Shown: in pieces, positions 10,569 through 21,116 of the stretch
Layout of the letters: the number at the start of each line of letters is the position of its first letter
How positions within the stretch are numbered: the first letter of the stretch is position 1
Origin: Isoetes taiwanensis
Lineage: Eukaryota > Streptophyta > Lycopodiopsida > Isoetales > Isoetaceae
Length of the DNA: 64,000 nucleotides
Assembly (NCBI GenBank): GCA_021234155.1
Contig: JAJEKV010000129.1
Span: 1-64,000, forward strand
Direction: 5' to 3'
Notes under the pieces: generated by a model
Told to the model about the DNA's origin: nothing
Seen by the model: only the letters and a program-made list of their open reading frames with translations
The model's database searches: none
Position numbers and translations under genes: made by a program

Positions 10569-13190
10569 AAGCAGAATTAGAGTTTATAACATTGAAGTTA
10601 GCTACAAATAAATCAAAAGACCCCCTGAAATGACCAACCACATCCCATTTTCTGTCATACTTATCAGATTGCTTCCTTTTGTGAGCTGTAGCAGTAGACT
10701 GAACATCAAGTTGAAAATGCAATTTGATCCAAAAAATCGAGAAATTTTTTTTGCCATAGACTACTCTATTTCTTGCCTTCCAGATATTCCAAAGAGCAAT
10801 AAACATGATAGTATTAGCAAAAGTACAATCATTTTGGATATAAGACAGCAAATTTCCAGGGATCCTGTTGGGAAAAAACTGACCCAGCTTATCATCAAAC
10901 CAAGACCAAAAAGAATTAAGCTTAGGGCAGATAAAGATGTGTTCGAGATCTTCCTCCAAATTACAATGAAGCTGACACAAGGCTGAGATGTTGTCATTCC
11001 TGAGGGAGAGAAGATGTAAATTAGGAATGCTTTTATTGGCTAACAACCAAATAAAGAAATTGACCTTGGGGAAGCAATAAGAGTTCCAAACATTATGAAA
11101 TAGAGATTTGGCCTCCTCCATAGTGATAGACCATTTGAGACCAGCTTTGGAAGGATTGTCAAAGTTGCTGATAGCAGAATAGATTTGACTGACCTTATAT
11201 AAACACTTACCTGCAATGCTCCAATTGGTTGCCTTTGGGACAACATTATTTAACCAAGTCTGAGGAAGGATAGACTTAATATGCAAATAGATCTTTTTAT
11301 CACTAGAAGTGCCATGAACTAAGTTTTTCAGATTGGTCCAAGAGATGAGTTTATTGTTCATATATAGGTCACCAAGGAATAAGAGGCCATAGTCAGACCA
11401 TTTCTTGTAAATTCTTGGATGTCTCAAGGCAAGAGTCTTACTAGGATGATTCCTCAGAATTGGATTCCAGAAAATAGTCATTTGCAAGTTAAGATCTTGA
11501 GGATCATCATATACATAGGCAGATTGCACCTTATTCCAAGCCATAATGAAGTTTCTCATAAGAGGGGAAGTATTTGCACCAGCCTGGAGAACATTAAAAC
11601 AAGAGTCAGGTAAAATATGCTCAATTGTAGGATGGCCAACCAGGTGAGAGCAAGAGAGCCAGTATCTGATAAAATGAGAGGATGGACCAGCACTATTCAT
11701 GAAGGATTTCCAAATGTATTTGCCAGCCAGAGCACAGGCTTGCAGATAAAGATCCTTGCAGCCAAGACCACCATGTTTTTTAGGCCTGGAAACATAATTC
11801 CATCCAACTAGATGGGAGCCTTTCCAAATGAACTTTCTGATAATCTTTTCAATCTCGGAATAGATTGACTTAGGGGCCACTAAAGCAGAGGAAAAGTAAA
11901 TGTGAGTGCTGGCCAGGACAGAGTTTGCAATAATCGATCTACCAGCAAAGGACAATCCACCTCTGAAATTATTTAGCTTTTTCTTTATTCTGTCAATTAT
12001 AGGCTGCCAAAGGCCTTTAAGATTAGGATTGAGAGACAATGGCATACCTAATAGAGTGGAGGCATGATGAGTATTGACAACCTTAAGATTAGCAAAGTTT
12101 AGCTGGATATTATCACCAATGATCACACATTTAGCCAAGTTTAGGTGGACCCCAGAAGCAGCTGAGAATTGCTTGATAATGTCAAGAAAGAATTCGATGT
12201 TAGATATATCAGCATCTAAAAAGGCAAAGGTATCATCAGCATACTGAGATAGAGTTAGGGACTCATCACTATTTGGCAATTTAAGACCTTTAATCATCCC
12301 AAGCTCCTTGAAATGAAGAACAGCCTTTGTGAGCATTTCAGCTACTATCAAGAATAAGTAGGGGGCTAGGGGGCAACCTTGTCTGACTCCTCTAGAAAGA
12401 GGAAAGAATTGGGAGGGGGAGCCATTGATAATGACAGCAGAATGAGAGAAAGTATTCAAACCATGAATTAGTAGCCTTAATTTAGGGTGAAACCCAAATT
12501 TTGAGAGAGCAAGATCAAGAAAATCCCATCTCACTGTATCAAAGGCTCTCTTAAAATCAAGTTTAAGGAGCACACAATTTTGTTTGGAGATGCTATTCCA
12601 GTGAAGACCTTCCATAGCAGTGATATAGTTGTCCAAGATAAATCTATTAGGAAGAAAGGTTGATCGATATAGAGATATGTTCTTCTGCAGAAATGCATTG
12701 ATTCTATTTGCAATTATCTTGGCACAGATCTTATAAGAGGTATTGGTTAATGAGATCGGTCTCCAATCTGAGAAAGTAGATGGGTTATCCACTTTAGGTA
12801 TGAGGGAAATAAAACCAGCAGAGATTGAAGGATGTAAAAAATTGGCCCCCCAAAAACCTGAAACCATGGAAATGATATCATGTTTAAGAATATCCCAAAA
12901 GTGAACATAGAATTCACTAGGAAGGCCATCAGGACCAGGGGACTTGCCTCTGCCAAAGGATTTGAGAACCTTGAAAATCTCATCTTCTCCAGGGGGAGTC
13001 ACAATAGAATCATCCATATTATCCATAAAAGATGGAATGATCACATCCAGCAAGTCAAGAAATTTTCTTTCCTTGACAAGGTCAATTTGCTGAGCTGGAG
13101 TTTTGGAAAAAAGGGTGGCATAGTTCTCTTGGAAGAAAGACTTAATAAGCTTGGAGTCATTGAGGGGATATTCGGTGTCGGTCGAACTTG
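10519..13190 (-). CDS. L1 ORF2, reverse transcriptase and C-terminal zinc-finger part
   Basis: The 844-codon frame (13053-10519) extends upstream in the same frame to about 13190, where it loses phase with the endonuclease part. Counting from 13053, motifs include GKSPGPDGLPSEFY (near residue 36), ISLTNTSYKICAKIIANR (near 100), LKLDFKRAFDTV (about 163-174, catalytic Asp), GVRQGCPLAPYLF (about 222) and YADDTFAFL (about 271-279, catalytic Asp pair). A zf-RVT-like module with CQLHCNLEEDLEHIFICP follows near residue 700, and WKARNRVVYG ends the conserved part. Function: target-primed reverse transcription of the element RNA. No in-frame stop is seen over this range. The product is separated from the endonuclease by one frameshift. 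Confidence 0.92.
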
Positions 13191-14357
13191 AGTGATAGCA
13201 TTTCTAAGAAGTCTGACTTTAGCCATTTTGAAGAAAAAACTGGAGCTACCATAGTCCATGTCCTTATTAAATTTTATCTTACATTTGATAGAAGAACTTT
13301 TGGCCTCAACTTCCTCAACACTTTTTAGGTAATTTTCAAGAAGTTCCTCACCAATATGAAGGTTAAGATTGAGAGGATCTTCTTGAAGGAGAGATCTAAT
13401 ATCCCTCATCTTGGCAAGCAATTGCTCTTTTTCATTGATTTTGGCCAAATGTTTGCTTTTAGACCAACCTTTAATCCAACTCTTGACCTTCTTGATTTTG
13501 CTATAAAATCTTTTTATTGACTGCTGATTACCTTCATCAGTGATATTGAGATAGAAATCTCTGAAGTCTCTAACAAAGGAGTCATTTTCTAGAAGAGCAC
13601 AGTTAAATTTATAAGATACATTACCATCCCTGGGAGTTTGAGTCAGTTGCTTAGTACATAAAAATTGAGGCTGATGGTCTGATACAATATTTCCTTCATC
13701 ACTAGAGACATAGCAATTATCCCAAAGGGATGAGGTTGGACTACACACATAAAATCTGTCCAGGGTACAATAAACTCTTTTGTCACCTTTTTGCTTATTA
13801 GACCAAGTAAAAGAAGCAGTAGAGGAAGGAACATAAACCAAGGAAGTGTCAGAGATAAAAGAGTCCCAATTAGATCTCTCCAATGTAGACATATTGAGAT
13901 GGTTTCCAAGTTTCATATTCCAAGAGGGAGTATTATTAAAGTCCCCCCCTATAATCCAGTCCAATATAGGATTAGCATGCATCCAATCTTTAATTTCAGA
14001 CCAAAGAACTTCTCTTTCTTTTGGGTTGGTGGAGGCATAAACATTGATAACTCCAAATGTGGAATCTTGTAACTGAAAAATGACAGCTTGCCACATCTTA
14101 GAGGGGGAGTTATGGAAAGAGAGATGTTTCAGATTTTTCCATATCATGATAATACCACCACTTCTACCAGAGGCCTCAATCCAGGTGGAAGAGGCTCCAG
14201 GGTAAATCCAATCTCCAAGATTGGAGATTTCAAATTTGGGAAGCTTAACTTCCTGCGGCAGAATTATATCAGAGTTATAATTCCTAAGCTGGGAGATGGC
14301 ACATCTTCTTTTGATTGGGCCTTTAATACCCCTAACATTCCAGGATATGATCTTCAT
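13185..14357 (-). CDS. L1 ORF2, APE-type endonuclease part (frameshifted from RT)
   Basis: The first ATG in frame is at 14357 (MKIISWNVRGIKGP). Endonuclease motifs in order: WNVRGI, QEVKL (conserved Glu), GGIIMIW, IIGGDFNNTP (conserved Asp/Asn), SFTWSN, LDRFYV and SDHQP (conserved His). These are the catalytic signature of APE-type LINE endonucleases, which nick target DNA to prime cDNA synthesis. The open frame continues to 13041 but from about 13185 it is out of phase: the neighbouring frame reads EYPLNDSKLIKSFFQENY, which fits the ORF2 linker before the RT. A single-base change near the CTCAAGTTCGACC stretch explains this. ORF1 ends about 40 bp upstream. Confidence 0.9.
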
Positions 14358-14399
14358 GGACAACTTAAAAGATCAGAAGAGAAAAAGCTAGGATAAAGA

Positions 14400-16859
14400 T
14401 TAATATCTTTTCTTTTTCCCTTTCCCCTTTCTAGCTTTACTTCTAGTGTTGGCAGCAGGTGTATTATGCAAGTTTATGAGTTCAGACAGGGGAGTATCAT
14501 ACTTTTTAGCTTTAGCCAGTTTTTCCTCTCGAGCAGAGGTATGTCTAGAAGTATCTTCTTTATGAGGACACTCAGCTAGGTATTTATCTCCCTCCCAGTT
14601 TTCCTTATCAATTTCCATATCACTGACATCAGAAGCCCCACCAGGAATGAATTCAAACATTTCATTTATGCTAGCAGGAAGATCACAATTAAAATTAGGA
14701 GTCTCCAAATGATTATGACAAGGAGGAGAGAGAACCTGACCTGATAGTTCAGCAGCCACCTCATGAGTAACCATTTTGCTGGAGTCCTCTTTCTTGTAAA
14801 TTTCTTCATAATTATCCTGATCATGTTCATAATTCACCAGCTCTCTTTCTGGAGTATCTTGCACAATCTCTTCCTCCAAAATATGGCATGCTTGTTGTGA
14901 TTGAGAGCAAAGACCCTCTTGCAAGGAAGCTAATTGCTCAGCAATATTACTGTCTATGAGGGATGGTGGAGGGAGAAAGGGATCAGAGGCTGGAGAGAGA
15001 TCAATAAAAGGAGATTGGGAATGGTTGAATGGATCAATATGAGAATTGCCCAATAGTACATCCAAATCTATCTCAGAATTAAGGTTAGCCAATACCTGAA
15101 ATTGATTGGTGTTACCATTTAGATTTTTGATGTTGTCACTTGAGTCTTCAATATTGCCTAAGACCATGGTCCTCTCCTTTGATTTAGAAAGATCTTCACT
15201 TGCAGAAGCAGAAATTGGAGCAGGCACCATTTCAACCAAAGTATCCTTCGGGTCAATTACCTCACAAAGGAGCTGATCATTGGTCAGAGAGACCTGTTTT
15301 AAGACCTTTTCATGACTGTCTTTCCTGATTAATGAACTACTCTTACCCCTGTTAGAGTTCAAAGAATGCAAACTCTTATTGTTGGTGTTTAGGTTTTTGG
15401 CATCCAAAATGATTTTGTTCAAAGTATCATGTAGACTGTTGACCTTGTTGATGCCATTAGCTGATGGCCCAGCATTGTAGAGCACCTTTACTTGCTGAGA
15501 AACCTTTTCAGAAGTTCCTTCTTGAGCTTGATTTCTAATAGGAGGTGCATCCCTAGTCATATCAATTTGAGACTGTGAGTCTTTCAGATTTTTCTTTCTC
15601 TGGATCCTTTTATAACTACCATTGACTTTGGTCCACTGAAAGACTTTGTCCTTGGATAAGATGCTTGAAGGACCAATGTCCCTATTGTTATTCAGAGAGT
15701 CAAAATTAGAAACTGGTGCACCAGGTAATTGCATTTTGTGATGACCCTCAACTGTCCTGTTGCTGTTTTCTTTGTGATTGACTTGCTGGCTGACTTGCTG
15801 TTTGACTTGCTGATTGACTTCCTTATCATCAGTCTGATAGCTCATATTCATTTCTGTGGAAGGTGAATTCTCCTTGCAAGAATCATACCAGAAGTGCCTG
15901 GCCCTACAGTTTTGACAATGAGGAGGCAGGCCAGCCCATCTAAGAGAGAGGGAGGCTTTTTGACCAAAAACATCAAGGAAAGGAATTTGGAGGGGGACAT
16001 CTTTGGATATATCAATTTGGACAAAAGATTTGGGAGGTCTATATGGCGAAAATTCAGTGCAAATGTAAGATCCAATGGAGCCAAAAAGCAGTTTGAGACA
16101 GTCCTCATTCCAGTAGATAGGATTCAAACCATGAAGCGTGGTGGAGGCTACACAAAGATTATCCAAATTGGCAACTTCAAATTTAGGATCCCACTTTAGA
16201 AAGGTGAGTTGAAAGGACTCCAGAGTTAAAGGACCTCGATTTAGTAAAAGGTTGGCAGATCTTTTGTTACCACATTCGATCATAACATATGGGGATTGTA
16301 ACCAATAAACAGCATTGATAAGAATTTCTTTGTGAAGGTTCAAACAAAAGGCCCAGAGTTTATCAAGTTTAATACCATGCTTATTGATTTTGACAATAAC
16401 AGCCGAGTCATGAAAAGAAATCAGTTTTGCATGAACAGAAGGAAGGTCCAAAGAAATACCTTTAAAAGTAACTGATTTCATGGCTTTGAAAGCAGGATTG
16501 AAGGATCGAATTGTTCCGAGAGCATTTGTGAAGAATTTGTCTGGAAATTTTTGCTGTTCCGGCCGTTTATCACCATAGGGTAGAGGAACTTGACTGACCG
16601 GATCCATGCATGGTAATTGGCCTCTATAGTCGGGGTCCTTGGATAAATTATCCCAGCATGGCACTTTGGAAGACAAAGGATCCATGGAAGACTGTTCAAT
16701 TAAGGAGTTAGCAAAATCACCAAAGAAAATGACATTTTTTGGGTTTTCTTGAAAGGACCTTAGTTGCTTGAGAAGATCGGAGCGGTCGGAGGGCTCAAGA
16801 TCGGCAAATGCGTGAAGGATAGAAAGGAATTTAGGGTAATTTTTGTTTATAAGAGCCAT
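14400..16859 (-). CDS. L1 ORF1, nucleic-acid-binding protein (819 codons)
   Basis: The frame starts with ATG at 16859 (MALINKNYPKFLSILHAF). Residues of about 125-330 resemble the DUF4283-type domain of plant LINE ORF1 proteins, followed by a zinc-knuckle-like CQNCRARHFWYDSC (spacing C-x2-C-x3-H-x5-C, slightly off the canonical knuckle). The remainder is a long, polar, low-complexity region rich in Ser, Asn and Asp (QQVKQQVSQQVNHKE repeat near residue 350). It ends with a basic tail, NTRSKARKGKGKKKRY, that could serve RNA binding or nuclear import. The expected role is to coat the LINE RNA in the ribonucleoprotein. At 819 residues it is long compared with many plant ORF1 proteins. The frame is intact. 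Confidence 0.88.
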   Translation of the reverse strand: MALINKNYPKFLSILHAFADLEPSDRSDLLKQLRSFQENPKNVIFFGDFANSLIEQSSMDPLSSKVPCWDNLSKDPDYRGQLPCMDPVSQVPLPYGDKRPEQQKFPDKFFTNALGTIRSFNPAFKAMKSVTFKGISLDLPSVHAKLISFHDSAVIVKINKHGIKLDKLWAFCLNLHKEILINAVYWLQSPYVMIECGNKRSANLLLNRGPLTLESFQLTFLKWDPKFEVANLDNLCVASTTLHGLNPIYWNEDCLKLLFGSIGSYICTEFSPYRPPKSFVQIDISKDVPLQIPFLDVFGQKASLSLRWAGLPPHCQNCRARHFWYDSCKENSPSTEMNMSYQTDDKEVNQQVKQQVSQQVNHKENSNRTVEGHHKMQLPGAPVSNFDSLNNNRDIGPSSILSKDKVFQWTKVNGSYKRIQRKKNLKDSQSQIDMTRDAPPIRNQAQEGTSEKVSQQVKVLYNAGPSANGINKVNSLHDTLNKIILDAKNLNTNNKSLHSLNSNRGKSSSLIRKDSHEKVLKQVSLTNDQLLCEVIDPKDTLVEMVPAPISASASEDLSKSKERTMVLGNIEDSSDNIKNLNGNTNQFQVLANLNSEIDLDVLLGNSHIDPFNHSQSPFIDLSPASDPFLPPPSLIDSNIAEQLASLQEGLCSQSQQACHILEEEIVQDTPERELVNYEHDQDNYEEIYKKEDSSKMVTHEVAAELSGQVLSPPCHNHLETPNFNCDLPASINEMFEFIPGGASDVSDMEIDKENWEGDKYLAECPHKEDTSRHTSAREEKLAKAKKYDTPLSELINLHNTPAANTRSKARKGKGKKKRY

Positions 16860-17509
16860 CTAGAAAGAACCAGGTGGAAACTACAAAAGCAGATTGAACA
16901 TGTGCGAAATAACAGGAGGGAACAACAAAGGGCAAAAAGAAACAGGGAGACGAGCATAATTAAAATTACAGAAGGTGGAAAGCCACACTCAAAGCCAAAA
17001 ATAAGGGGAACCACACTAAAGGATGAATCATTGCTCGGGATACATCTTAACCACAATTTTCGAATCATTCCACCCACAATGCACATGAAAGATCCCAAGC
17101 TTGTAGATTTCTTTTTCCCCCAATTCACGAAGCCAAGAGTCCACAATTTCTACCTCAAATTCCATCGAGCTTGGTACAAACGAGTATTCAAAGAACGAAA
17201 AGATCTTACGGGAAATCTTGTTCGAGACCAAAGAATTCCACAGAGCCACCGGAGATCCTTTCAAAAAACCACAAGTTAATCTTGCATTATGCTTGATAAT
17301 TGCAAAAATTCTGGTATCCATCTGTAGGGAAAATTAAGGGGAAACATGAGAGAGGCTAGTCCCTACAAGGCTGGCAATCTTAAACCAGCAATTGCTTCAG
17401 ATAGGAGTACAGATTAGCACAAACATATCAAGAAATTAGTTTGAATCTAATAAGACAAAAGATTCAAGAAAAATGGCGCACAATGCTAACGTGTACATCT
17501 CCAGTTTCT
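16860..17509 (-). promoter_or_regulatory. 5' UTR and internal promoter region of the L1 LINE
   Basis: About 650 bp separate the ORF1 start from the right-hand target-site duplication. LINE internal promoters lie here by analogy, but no specific box can be named. Short frames inside have no LINE-like features. Confidence 0.5.
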
Positions 17510-17518
17510 TCCCTAGAC

Positions 17519-18150
17519 CATATTTTGTTGATGTCAGCAAATATGTTGTGGTGTTTGCATGGTTGGGTGTTGATTTTTTTGCTTATGTTTTTCTTTGAGA
17601 GCCAAAGTGTGCATGCCGAAGCCACCAAGAGATGTTCCTTTCTTTCCCTTAGCAGGGGTACGTCGATGGCGTGCAGGGCAATTCTGGTGATGGGTAGGCT
17701 CTTTCCTTAGTTTGCAACTTCAGCGATGGGTTAGGGTTGCATCTGGCATTGATGCTCTCGGATTAGGGTTATTTACACCGCCTTCCTTCAAACAAGATTT
17801 TTTATCCAAATTTTCTTCATGTGCTTTTGATTTTGTCGTCATTTTGTTTCAGAAGTTTCTTAAGCCGAGTTCTCATATTTTCAGCTTCGGCAGGATTTGT
17901 TCTAAAGTATTTCGAGGGTTTTAATATTTTTCCATACACAAGCTTAATCTAACAGGGATTCTTTAATGGCTAGGTGTAGCATCCTAGTATCGGTTGGAAT
18001 CCGTGGGGTTCAAGCTCCCGTGCTTCGATCTTCTTCCATGCAATTCTTCTATTTTTTGGTTCTTCACCTGTTCGTTATTTTTTCTTTCCTGGCTCATGAT
18101 TCTCACGCAGCCAAGTCTTTAATTTCTTGTATTAAATGCATGTTAAGGAC
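17519..18150 (+). repeat. R1 copy beta, right piece after the LINE
   Basis: This piece continues R1 from CATATTTTGTTGATGTCAGC to the TRIM-like LTR start at 18151. It again contains the two short frames with signal-peptide-like N-termini (17441-17710, starting inside LINE-derived sequence, and 17966-18193). Together with 2994-3532 and 9679-9725 it reconstitutes one R1 unit. Confidence 0.8.
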
Positions 18151-18622
18151 TGTAACGAGCCCATGGTTGATAGCTCGAGTATTTGATCCTTGAATATGCC
18201 TGTGGGGCATTCACAAGACACCGGCATAAATAGGTAGAAGCGACTACTCATAAATGTCTAGACGGTTTCCCCAGTTGGTTAAGGGCATGTCCATTAGGAA
18301 TGTTATATTTAAAATCAGAGCATATCTTTAGTTCGAGTCTCTATGGGTGCCTATATGCATGGATAAATTTGTAACCTTGGTAACTACCCAGTCAATAGTA
18401 TAGTGGTTAAATCATAGCCTTGGATTGGATACTCGAGGACGAGCATAGTTCTAGTGAGAGAGATTGCAATGGGCCTATGTTTGACCTCTCGAGTATTCGA
18501 TCCTTGGATGTGTCTGTGGGGCATTCCTGAGATATCGGCATAAATGGGTAGATGCGACTATTCATAAATGTCTAGACAGTTTTGCCCAGTTGGTTGAGGG
18601 CATGTCTATTAGGAACGTTACA
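18151..18622 (+). mobile_element. TRIM-like retroelement, copy 1
   Basis: Two related terminal repeats of about 150-157 bp (18151-18307 and 18475-18622) begin TGTAAC or TGCAAT and end GTTATA or GTTACA. Next to the left repeat is AAAATCAGAGC, a decayed form of TGGTATCAGAGC, the usual primer site for initiator tRNA-Met. The right repeat is preceded by AGTGAGAGAGAT, a plausible polypurine tract. The internal part is about 165 bp with no coding capacity. Size and layout fit TRIMs (terminal-repeat retrotransposons in miniature). I find no clean target-site duplication. Each LTR contains CCCAGTTGGTTAAGGGCATG, which resembles a tRNA D-arm / pol III A box. Confidence 0.65.
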
Positions 18623-19371
18623 GGAATATGAGTGCAGGATTAGGGTGTTTAGGCATCTTCTAGCAGCTCTATAAAATCAGACAGCTATGTGCAATTAGCC
18701 TTTGTACACGAATAGCATTTTGATTGAAAAGATAAAAGAACGTCATCTTTTGCTTTATCACCACGTGGTAGTACCTGGTATACACGGTATTGATTGCATC
18801 TAGGACATGGGTACGTGGTTGTCTTTTCACATTTAACCTAATGGTCTCACCTTTGCACATTAAGGATGCATAGAGCTAGTTACTTGCAAAATGATATGAA
18901 TATGATGTTCTATCCTAAAAGGGAATTTTATTTTATAGCAACAAGAAATTTATCGCGGCGGCCAAGGCTGCCGCAAATATTTCTCTTCACTAGCTCGTTT
19001 ATACTTGCTAGAACACGCATGATTTAAATTTGCATTCATTTGTTTTGTGTTCAGTGCCCGGAAGAAAGGAAGGAAGGAAGGAAGGAATCAAAACGACTAT
19101 AAGATTTCCGATCATTTTTTTTGTTTCAAACATGCCATGCAATAATAGCCGGTGGGTTATGAACTTGGACGGGGAAACACCCGTATTTAATAGTCTGACC
19201 ACCAGGCCATGATCACCATGAACACAGATCATGTATGCCACTCTATAATAGTTAGTGGGTCTATTATGAATTAAGTTCCAAATGGTATAATTTCGTTACG
19301 AAGTTAGTTAGCACAATGGCCTTCCGCTCTGCAAAACATGATAAACATGCCCGGGGATTCAACCCCTATGT
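18623..19371 (+). repeat. Tail of the R1-TRIM tandem unit
   Basis: This stretch is collinear with 21117-21720. It contains a SINE-like element with an AAGG-repeat tail (separate entry) and, near its end, a tRNA-like stretch (about 19296-19365) with GTTAGTTAGCACAATGG and GGGGATTCAACCCC. No coding sequence is seen. It leads directly into R1 copy delta. Confidence 0.65.
19062..19212 (-). mobile_element. SINE-like element with tRNA-like head, copy 1
   Basis: On the minus strand the head reads TGGCCTGGTGG (near-match to the pol III A box), and about 40 nt later AAGTTCATAACCC (weaker B box). An unrelated body follows, then a (TTCC)n tail at 19085-19062. A head of about 60-70 nt with tRNA spacing plus a short repeat tail is the SINE layout. 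The TTCC tail is the same repeat type as the tail of the LINE at 57832-60090, a possible partner. It is duplicated at 21465-21620 as part of the tandem unit, so the copies are not independent insertions. Confidence 0.45.
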
Positions 19372-20648
19372 TAAAGCACAGTTCCAAAACGGTCTGGTCT
19401 CTCTTAAAATTTACTTTTCTTCTTAGAGGGAAGGGGACTAGCAATCAACCATTCAAATAGAAATTATAGGCATGTTTTTCCACACAATTTTCCAATTAGG
19501 TTTTTTCATTTTTCTTTACCTTCCTTCCAATCAAAGAAAAGGAGGTTTGTTTTGCTTGAAATTGGAAATTTCTGATTGAACTAGCGCCTCACATCAAAAC
19601 TTCCAATAGGCTTTTGTGCATATTTCTATAAAGACAATACAAAATTCTGATTAGAAAATTCAAATACTTGACTAGGAGGGGACATTAGGATATTTTTTGA
19701 TAGGATATAGAAGGTTTGCCCAATACGTGCAACCAATGTGCAAGCTTTTTCATTTTTTTTTATATTTTTTTTTGCGTTTCTTTTTCAATTGAAGGCCCTG
19801 TATTTTTTTTACTTTCATTTCAATCGAAGAATAGAATAGAATAGTTTTTTTAACGTCCACGGAGACCAATAGGTCATGGTCACTAGTTGAAGAAACATTC
19901 AACTAGTGCATAAGCAATAGGAACGCAATAAAGCAAAACAACCCAATGACCTCAATTATCTTCTGCAATTGTTGAAAGGGCAGGATATTACATATGGTTT
20001 GGCAGGGCCTAAACGAAAATTCATATCCCTAAACCATATTTTGTTCATGTCAGTAAATATGTTGTGGTGTTTGCATGGCTGGGGGTTGGTTTTTTTGCTT
20101 ATGTTTTTCTTTGAGAGCCAAAGTGTGCATGCCGAAGCCACCAAGAGATGTTCCTTTCTTTCCCTTAGCAGGGGTGCGTCGATGGCGTGCATGGCAATTC
20201 TGGTGATGGGCAGGGTCTTTCCTTAGTTTACAACTTCAGTGATGGGTTAGAGTTGCATCTGGCATTGATGCTCTCGGATTAGGGTTTCTTTACACTGCCT
20301 TCCTTCAAACAAGATTTTTTATCCAAATTTTCTTCATGTGCTTCTGATTTTGTCGTCGTTTTGTTTCAGAGTTTCTTAAGCCGAGTTCTCATATTTTCAG
20401 CTTCGGCAGGATTTGTTCTGAAGTATTTCGAGGGTTTTAATATTTTGCCATACGCGAGCTTAATATGACAAGGATTCTTTATTGGCTAGGTGTAGCATCC
20501 TAGTATCGGTTGAAATCCATGGGTTCGAGCCCTCGTGCTTCGATCTTCTTCAATGCAATTCTTCTATTTTTTGTTCTTCTTCTTTTTTGGCTCACGATTC
20601 TCACGCAGCCAAGTCTTTAATTTCTTGTATTAAATGCATGTTAAGGAC
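19372..20648 (+). repeat. R1 repeat unit, copy delta
   Basis: This is a full collinear copy of R1 from GTTAAAGCACAGTTCC to the TRIM-like LTR. It retains the short frames 19969-20226 (85 codons) and 20482-20691 (69 codons). It differs from alpha by a 57-bp LINE-tail insertion at 19832-19888. It provides the uninterrupted reference for both the Helitron and the L1 insertion in copy beta. Confidence 0.8.
19832..19888 (-). mobile_element. Very short (57 bp) LINE 3'-end insertion
   Basis: The segment is absent from R1 copy alpha and is flanked by GAAGAA (19826-19831 and 19889-19894). It starts with TAGAA repeats and contains AACGTCCACGGAGACCAAT, the same 3'-terminal motif as at 22884-22940 and 57832-57895. 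It is therefore a 5'-truncated insertion of the second LINE family, keeping only the last few dozen bases. Confidence 0.7.
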
Positions 20649-21116
20649 TGTAACACGCCCATGGTTGATTGCTCGAGTATTTGATCCTTGAATATGCCTG
20701 TGGGGCGTTCCCAAGACACCGGCATAAATAGGTAAAAGCGACTACTCATAAATGTCTAGAAGGTTTCCCCAGTTGGTTAAGGGCATGTCCATTAGGAACG
20801 TTATATTTGTTATCAGAGCAGGTCTTGAGTTCAAGTCTCTATGGGTGCCTATATGCATAGATAAATTCGTAACCTTGGTAACTACCCAGTCAGTAATATA
20901 GTGGTTAAATCATAGCCTTGGATACTCGAGGACGAGCATAGTTCTAGTGAGAGAGATTGCAATGGGCCTATGTTTGACCGATCGAGTATTCGATCCTTGG
21001 GTGTGCCTGTGGGGCATTCCTGAGATACCGACATAAATGGGTAGATGCGACTAACTCATAAACATCTAGACAGCTTTGCCCAGTTGGTTGAGGACATGTC
21101 TATTAGGAACATTACA
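20649..21116 (+). mobile_element. TRIM-like retroelement, copy 2
   Basis: LTR-like repeats at 20649-20805 and 20958-21116 flank a 152-bp internal part. The primer site is better preserved than in copy 1 (TTATCAGAGCAGG at about 20809), and the polypurine-like AGTGAGAGAGAT precedes the right repeat. It shares flanks with the element at 18151-18622, so it was copied by tandem duplication and not by separate transposition. Confidence 0.65.

Larger units (their letters stand above)
9726..17509 (-). mobile_element. Near full-length L1-type LINE (7,784 bp) with 9-bp TSD
   Basis: The element lies on the minus strand. A 33-nt poly-T (9726-9758) is its poly-A tail, and both flanks carry TCCCTAGAC (9717-9725 and 17510-17518). 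Order along the element: about 650 bp 5' UTR (16860-17509), ORF1 (16859-14400), ORF2 endonuclease part (14357 down), ORF2 reverse transcriptase part (to 10519), a small overlapping ORF (10568-10083), then about 320 bp 3' UTR. Damage appears limited to a frameshift near 13,185 and possibly one near 10,560. Long open frames, an intact tail and a perfect TSD suggest recent insertion. Confidence 0.93.

Noticed and set aside
18151-18622. The small LTR elements as Cassandra (5S rRNA-bearing TRIM)
   Set aside because: No 5S rRNA internal control region (A box, IE, C box in order) is recognisable. The similarity is to a tRNA D-arm.
19296-19365. Genuine tRNA gene
   Set aside because: D-arm-like and T-arm-like phrases are present, but the acceptor stem does not pair and the spacing is loose. 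At most a tRNA-derived repeat.
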